From NCBI GenBank assembly GCA_937969485.1, contig CALBVQ010000115.1, forward strand, positions 1 through 12,148: a DNA stretch of 12,148 nucleotides. Reading direction: 5' to 3'. How positions within the stretch are numbered: position 1 is the stretch's first letter; each line of letters opens with the position of its first letter. The stretch is from an uncultured Saprospiraceae bacterium. GTDB lineage: Bacteria; Bacteroidota; Bacteroidia; Chitinophagales; Saprospiraceae. Under the pieces are notes generated by a model. It worked only from the letters and a program-made list of their open reading frames with translations. It did no database searches and was not told the origin of the DNA. Position numbers and translations under genes: made by a program. Of this stretch, positions 7,678 through 12,148 are shown piece after piece.

Positions 7678-9372
7678 ATGAAAATGATGAAACCTATTCT
7701 CTTTGTTATCATGCTGTTAATTAGCTTTGCTCAACTGCAAGGTCAAGGTAACATAGGTATTAATACTGAAAGTCCAGAAAACTCGGCCTTACTACATCTA
7801 GAAAGCAATGATAAAGGCCTCTTAATACCTCGCCTGTTAAGTACGGAAAAAGAATCTATTCAAGATCCAGCTCAAGGTTTGCTTGTTTATCAGACAGATG
7901 GAGAAAAAGGCTTTTATGTGTTTGAAGATGGTAAATGGGATGCAATAAAATCAGAGAACTCATTAGAGCAAATAATCAATGTAGATGAAGACGGAAACTT
8001 GGTAATTCAAGATAGAAGCTTAATAATCAAAAATACGATGCCAGTTGATAATGAAGGGACTCCGCCAACCACAAATAGGATAGTCTTGGAAAGCTGGGAA
8101 AAATCCAATAATCTTAATGATCATGCAGGTGACTTGATCCAATTGATGTGGAGGGATTCTCAAGCGAAACCCTTCATTGGATGGTGGGATTATACAGGTG
8201 AAGAACCGATTCTTAAAGCTTGGATAGGCGCTCATCAAGTTGCTAACGATGGAGCGTCATTCCACAAACACCTTAGTATTGAGACCGCAGATCTCAGTGG
8301 ACAGATGCAAACTAGAATGGATTTTGACTTTGATAAGGATACAACAGAAATTAAAACCAGTTCTGCAAACTTTACCGTCGGTGGGCAACATAAATTTCGA
8401 GCGTCCGGGCAGACGACATTACAGGGAGAAACATTGATTTTAGGAGAGCTTTATGTAAAAAATCAGATGATTACCAGGGATATCTCTCTTGAAGGGAAAG
8501 ATGGGAAACAAAGACTCCTAGCAGTAAAGTCAACATCTACAGGAGACTATGCCTCAACAATACGTTTTACAGGTGAATCGACAGGAATAGATCACTTTCG
8601 AGGAGGATATTTACAATATGATGCCAGCGGCAATCAGATCATCATAGGTGCGCACAATGACGCCAACATGGACTTAAGTAGCGATATTGAAGTGATACGA
8701 ATCCCTAGAAATGGTGGTTCAGTTGAAATTGTACCTAATCTTGAACTTGGGGTGGGCAGTAGGATCAAAAGTGTAGAACACGATAATGGTATAGGGATAA
8801 ACAATACTGGAAGTTTTTTTTATAATAACGCTGATAATTCTAGGTCACTAGCATTCAAGTACGGTGTGGATAGTGATATACAATTAATTACAAACCAAGA
8901 GCGATTTACAATAGATTCAGATGGTTCATCAAATAACTTTACACTTGATTTTGAAACGGGCGATTTTACAGTCGGCTTAAATTCCACCTTCTTAGGTGAT
9001 GTGGACTTTAAAGGCAGTATGCTAGATATGAATGATCAAGCAGGTGCTGCTGGTCAAATTCTAAAAAGAAAAGGGGATCAAATGGTCTACGGTATTGCTA
9101 GTTCTGTCGGTAATGTTGAAGTCAATGGATCGTCTTGGACGGAAAATGCTCAATGTTTAGTGGTCACAGGAACAGTAGCAAATACTTATGCTCTTCCTCT
9201 GTCATGGTTAGGCGAAGATGGAGATGTCTTGACTTTCCTGAATAAATCTACTACAACACAGACTATCCAGGGAAATATTGATAACATAGCTAGCACTTCA
9301 GTAACATCTACCGTACAAGAAAGCATGGAATTCATATGGGATGCGGATAATGCAACATGGTGGCACAAGTAG
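7678..9372 (+). CDS. Secreted beta-rich, tail-fibre-like protein of unknown function
   Basis: The 564-residue protein begins with a signal peptide (MKMMKPILFVIMLLISF, about residues 1-22). An N-terminal module common in secreted Bacteroidota proteins follows: 'NIGINTESPENSALLHLES' then 'KGLLIPRL', 'QGLLVYQTD' and 'KGFYVFEDGKWD' (about 24-90). The body (about 100-450) is rich in short strands and Gly/Asp/Asn turns, for example 'FTVGGQHKFRASGQTTLQGE', 'GDFTVGLNSTFLGDVDF' and repeated 'GDF/GDV' turns, as in trimeric fibre or needle proteins. A linker 'DQAGAAGQILKRKGDQMVYG' starts at about residue 453. The last 80 residues end in 'FIWDADNATWWHK', like many fibre C-termini. I see no peptidase-S74 chaperone domain and no T9SS type A or B sorting domain, so its final location (periplasm, outer membrane or outside) is unclear. 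The ATG at 7678 is chosen; ATGs at 7684 and 7687 would shorten the signal peptide by two or three residues. It probably forms its own transcription unit. Confidence 0.9.
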   Translation: MKMMKPILFVIMLLISFAQLQGQGNIGINTESPENSALLHLESNDKGLLIPRLLSTEKESIQDPAQGLLVYQTDGEKGFYVFEDGKWDAIKSENSLEQIINVDEDGNLVIQDRSLIIKNTMPVDNEGTPPTTNRIVLESWEKSNNLNDHAGDLIQLMWRDSQAKPFIGWWDYTGEEPILKAWIGAHQVANDGASFHKHLSIETADLSGQMQTRMDFDFDKDTTEIKTSSANFTVGGQHKFRASGQTTLQGETLILGELYVKNQMITRDISLEGKDGKQRLLAVKSTSTGDYASTIRFTGESTGIDHFRGGYLQYDASGNQIIIGAHNDANMDLSSDIEVIRIPRNGGSVEIVPNLELGVGSRIKSVEHDNGIGINNTGSFFYNNADNSRSLAFKYGVDSDIQLITNQERFTIDSDGSSNNFTLDFETGDFTVGLNSTFLGDVDFKGSMLDMNDQAGAAGQILKRKGDQMVYGIASSVGNVEVNGSSWTENAQCLVVTGTVANTYALPLSWLGEDGDVLTFLNKSTTTQTIQGNIDNIASTSVTSTVQESMEFIWDADNATWWHK

Positions 9373-9387
9373 TATTGTATAACCTTT

Positions 9388-9411
9388 TGGCGGAAGCCAT
9401 CTTTTTCTCTT
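9388..9411 (+). terminator. Weak hairpin plus T-tract after the 564-residue gene
   Basis: TGGC-GGAA-GCCA (9388-9399) is followed by a CTTTTTCTCTT tract, 15 bases after the stop codon. The stem is only 4 bp, so this is a low-strength candidate. The remaining bases up to 9602 show no gene and no clear promoter. Confidence 0.35.
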
Positions 9412-9602
9412 CAAATAATAAAACGACTTTGCAAATCTAAGGCAATCCTGTGGTCTTGAACACTTCTTTTCTATAAACTCCTGTCAAAGAGTTTTTCTTA
9501 TCGTTAGTCACTAAATATCATGACTCTGCATTAAATTATTGAATCTGGCGCATCTTTTTTCACTGTTTTTAAGTTAAGACATTGTAATAACTGTGAATAA
9601 AA

Positions 9603-11966
9603 GTGAATAGAAAAATATTTAACCTCCTCATTACGGGCCTCTTTCTGGTAATAGGGATACAGAGCAGTACTCATGCTCAGAAATATACCATTTCCGGCTA
9701 TGTCAAAGACGCTTCAAACGGCGAAACGCTGATAGGAGCAGCCATCTATAACAAACTGAATTCAGGGGACGGTACCGTTACGAATGCTTACGGTTTTTAT
9801 TCTATGTCACTAGAAGAAGGCACCTATACTCTCGTGTACTCTTATTTAGGATTCCAAAACCAAGAGTATGAAATTGTGCTTGATAGGGATATCGAATTGG
9901 AAATTGAGTTAGACGATGGAGTACTAATCAATGAGGTTGTAGTATCAGCAGAGAAAGAGAAAGAAAAGGCTAATGTAGAGTCTACAAATATGGGGACGCT
10001 GGAATTGCCAGTAGGCCAAATTAAGAAGTTACCAGCACTCATGGGAGAAGTTGATATCCTGAAATCAATCCAGTTATTACCAGGTGTAAATTCAGGAGGG
10101 GAGGGCAATTCCGGTTTCTACGTGAGAGGTGGAGGGCCGGATCAGAATTTAGTGCTACTTGATGAGGCTCTTGTGTATAACAGCGGACACTTGCTGGGAT
10201 TCTTCTCGGTTTTCAATGCTGACGCAATAAAGAACACGACACTGATTAAAGGTGGGATGCCAGCTAATTATGGGGGACGCCTATCTTCTGTAGTTGATGT
10301 CCAAATCAAGGAAGGAAATAATAAGTACTATGAGGCTGAAGGTGGAGTTGGGCTGATTTCATCCCGACTTACTTTTCAAGGGCCTATCGTCAAAGACAAG
10401 GCTTCCTTTATTGTTAGTGGACGAAGAACGTATATTCTTGATCTGTTACAGCCATTCTTAAAAGGAGGAAATTTCGAGGGAACAAATTATTATTTCTATG
10501 ATCTAAATACCAAGCTAAACTGGAAGCTAGGTAAGAAAGACAAGATTTTTATCAGTGGCTATTTTGGAAGGGATGTACTTACCTTGAGCCAGCCAAATAG
10601 AGATTTTCAGTTTGATCTTCCTTATGGTAACACAACAATCACAGCAAGATGGAATCACTTGTTCAGTAACAAGTTATTCATGAATGTGACAGGGGTTTAT
10701 AATGATTATCAGTTTGAATTTCAAGGTGGTCAAGACGAGTTTAGCTTCCAGCTATTCAGCGGGGTTGAGGATTACAATGTGAAGGTCGATTTTGATTATT
10801 TCCCAAACAATAATCACGCGATCAAATTTGGATCAAATTCGACTTATCATAAATTGACTCCTAGTACAGTGTCAGCTAGTGCAGGTGATGTAGACTTTAA
10901 GTCAACAATTGATCCGAAATATGCTATCGAGAATGCCATTTATGTGAAAGACGAATGGAAGGTTAATTCACGTCTTAGTTTAGATTACGGGCTTCGGTAC
11001 TCAATTTTTACGCAGATTGGCCCCTATACTCGCGACGATGAAACCTCCTTCGAGCCATGGGAGGCGGTGAAGACTTATCAAGGTCTCGAACCTCGAATAA
11101 GTGGGAAGTACTCATTGGGAAACAGTCGATCGGTTAAGGCTGGTATCACGAGAACCAATCAGTATATTCATCTTGTTAGTAACTCATCATCGACACTGCC
11201 CACTGATGTTTGGTCTCCTTCTACTGAAAGGGTAAAGCCACAGATAGGCCTCCAATACGCCGTCGGCTATTTTCAGAATTTCCTCGATAATATGATTGAA
11301 ACTTCAATAGAAGTGTACTATAAAGATTTACAGAATCAACTTGATTATTCTGAGACCGCGGTTACAGAGCTTGGAGTTGACGAAGAACTCAAGTTTATAT
11401 CTGGAAAAGGACGTGCTTATGGCGCAGAGTTATTCATCAAGAAGTCCAAAGGAAAATTGACGGGCTGGGTAGGATATACCTTAAGTCGTTCTGAACGGGC
11501 TTTCGATGAGATCAAGAATGGTGATTGGTTTCCAGCGGTTTATGATAGAACCCATGATGTGTCGGTGGTTGCGAATTATACTATATCAGATAAATGGGAC
11601 GCGAGTGCGGTTTTTGTTTATGGTACAGGTCAAGCTTATACTCCTCTAGCCGGACTTTATTCGATCGAAAATTCGCTTAACTTCTTTTACGGTCCCAGAA
11701 ACAGCGCGAGATTACCTGACTATCACAGGGCGGATCTATCAGTTAATTATAATCCTAAGCCCAATTCAGATAAGAAATTTAGCGGTTCTTGGTCGTTCGG
11801 TCTTTACAATATCTACAATAGAAAGAACCCATTTTTTACCTTTTTTGAGGAATCTCCAGCTAGTACTCCAGTGGCGCCGGTTCTGGATTCCTATAAGGTG
11901 ACAATTTTTCCATTGATACCAAGTGTTACTTATAATTTCAAATGGAGACAAAAAGTACAGAAATGA
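9603..11966 (+). CDS. TonB-dependent outer-membrane receptor with N-terminal carboxypeptidase-regulatory-like domain
   Basis: The 787-residue protein has a signal peptide (1-26, ending STHAQ), a CarboxypepD-regulatory-like beta sandwich (about 27-115: 'ISGYVKDASNGETLIGAAIY', 'TNAYGFYSMSLEEGTYTLVY', 'LGFQNQEYEI'), a plug domain (about 127-236: 'LPALMGEVDILKSIQLLPGV', 'GFYVRGGGPDQNLVLLDEAL', 'IKGGMPANYGGRLSSVVDV') and a beta-barrel to the C-terminus ('VTYNFKW' plus a short basic tail). The family moves ligands across the outer membrane using TonB-ExbBD energy; the substrate cannot be read here. It is shorter than typical SusC proteins (about 1,000 residues) and the partner is not SusD-like, so a polysaccharide-utilisation role is not supported. 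The GTG start is the only good choice, because an in-frame TGA lies at 9594-9596 and no ATG comes before the signal peptide. The stop overlaps the next gene's start (ATGA), indicating translational coupling. Confidence 0.94.
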   Translation: MNRKIFNLLITGLFLVIGIQSSTHAQKYTISGYVKDASNGETLIGAAIYNKLNSGDGTVTNAYGFYSMSLEEGTYTLVYSYLGFQNQEYEIVLDRDIELEIELDDGVLINEVVVSAEKEKEKANVESTNMGTLELPVGQIKKLPALMGEVDILKSIQLLPGVNSGGEGNSGFYVRGGGPDQNLVLLDEALVYNSGHLLGFFSVFNADAIKNTTLIKGGMPANYGGRLSSVVDVQIKEGNNKYYEAEGGVGLISSRLTFQGPIVKDKASFIVSGRRTYILDLLQPFLKGGNFEGTNYYFYDLNTKLNWKLGKKDKIFISGYFGRDVLTLSQPNRDFQFDLPYGNTTITARWNHLFSNKLFMNVTGVYNDYQFEFQGGQDEFSFQLFSGVEDYNVKVDFDYFPNNNHAIKFGSNSTYHKLTPSTVSASAGDVDFKSTIDPKYAIENAIYVKDEWKVNSRLSLDYGLRYSIFTQIGPYTRDDETSFEPWEAVKTYQGLEPRISGKYSLGNSRSVKAGITRTNQYIHLVSNSSSTLPTDVWSPSTERVKPQIGLQYAVGYFQNFLDNMIETSIEVYYKDLQNQLDYSETAVTELGVDEELKFISGKGRAYGAELFIKKSKGKLTGWVGYTLSRSERAFDEIKNGDWFPAVYDRTHDVSVVANYTISDKWDASAVFVYGTGQAYTPLAGLYSIENSLNFFYGPRNSARLPDYHRADLSVNYNPKPNSDKKFSGSWSFGLYNIYNRKNPFFTFFEESPASTPVAPVLDSYKVTIFPLIPSVTYNFKWRQKVQK

Positions 11967-12148
11967 GAAAATTGAATTTTTTAGTTGTATTGGTAATCTT
12001 ATTTACTTCATGTCAAGAAGAATTTACTCCAGACTTTGCTGATGAGGAGCCAACAGTAGTTGTAGAAGGTTATATTCAAGCTGGTGAGCGAGCATCACCG
12101 GTCTTGGTAACTATCTCTAAAACTTATCCTTTGTTTCAATCCGAGGAG
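11963..12148 (+). CDS. DUF4249-like outer-membrane lipoprotein, 3'-truncated by window
   Basis: The ATG at 11963 overlaps the receptor's TGA. The frame stays open for 62 codons to the window edge. The N-terminus MRKLNFLVVLVILFTSC is a lipoprotein signal with Cys17 as the lipidated residue; the lipobox is slightly unusual, with Phe at -3. Next comes QEEF, an acidic stretch right after the Cys that resembles Bacteroidota lipoprotein surface-export signals. The segment 'EEPTVVVEGYIQAGERASPVLVTISKTYPL' matches the start of DUF4249 proteins ('..lVVEG.I......p..V.ls.t.p'), which are typically encoded just downstream of this type of TonB-dependent receptor. A role as an extracellular partner of the receptor is inference. 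About four fifths of the protein is expected to lie beyond the window. Confidence 0.85.
   Translation, partial: MRKLNFLVVLVILFTSCQEEFTPDFADEEPTVVVEGYIQAGERASPVLVTISKTYPLFQSEE

Noticed and set aside
8240..8437. 65-codon forward frame inside the fibre-like gene
   Set aside because: It is out of frame within a longer gene with consistent coding features and has no independent support.
9603..12148. SusC/SusD polysaccharide-utilisation locus
   Set aside because: The receptor is only 787 residues and lacks SusC-type length, the partner begins like DUF4249 rather than SusD, and no glycan-active enzyme is visible in the window.

Overview
The window looks like chromosomal DNA from a member of the phylum Bacteroidota. 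The base composition is AT-rich and no gene has a clear Shine-Dalgarno sequence. Three gene types point to the phylum: a giant secreted protein with a C-terminal gliding-motility/type IX secretion (T9SS) type B sorting domain, a TonB-dependent receptor with an N-terminal carboxypeptidase-regulatory-like domain, and a DUF4249-type lipoprotein fused to it by an ATGA overlap. I cannot name the order or genus from the sequence. All four genes lie on the + strand.

Bases 1-6890 hold the 3' part of a very large gene whose start lies upstream of the window. It encodes at least 2,295 residues. In order these are a partial repeat, 14 complete repeats of about 76 residues (each with a Cys pair), a stretch of assorted Ig/PKD-like beta domains, four PKD-like units of about 83 residues, and the C-terminal sorting domain. 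The protein is extremely acidic: by eye there is no arginine and there are only three lysines in about 2,190 residues before the sorting domain. It is probably a cell-surface adhesin-like or structural protein.

Bases 6891-7677 (787 bp) contain no convincing gene. They hold two consecutive hairpins just after the stop codon (probable terminators), a two-copy tandem repeat with a 134-bp period that carries two conserved mini-hairpins, several inverted repeats, and a small hairpin next to the start codon of the next gene.

Bases 7678-9372 encode a 564-residue secreted protein. It has a Bacteroidota-type N-terminal module (the 'GI.T..P..SA.L.l.s..kG.l.PR' pattern) and a tail-fibre-like, beta-rich body, but no recognisable sorting domain. 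A short gap of about 230 bp with a weak terminator candidate follows.

Bases 9603-11966 encode a TonB-dependent outer-membrane receptor that starts at GTG. It overlaps by 4 bp (ATGA) the start of a lipoprotein gene that runs off the right edge. Receptor plus DUF4249 lipoprotein is a recurrent Bacteroidota gene pair, presumably an outer-membrane uptake or surface complex with unknown substrate.

I did not find a defence island, CRISPR array, transposon or RNA gene. The most unusual items are the arginine-free repeat protein and the hairpin-bearing tandem repeat in the 787-bp gap.
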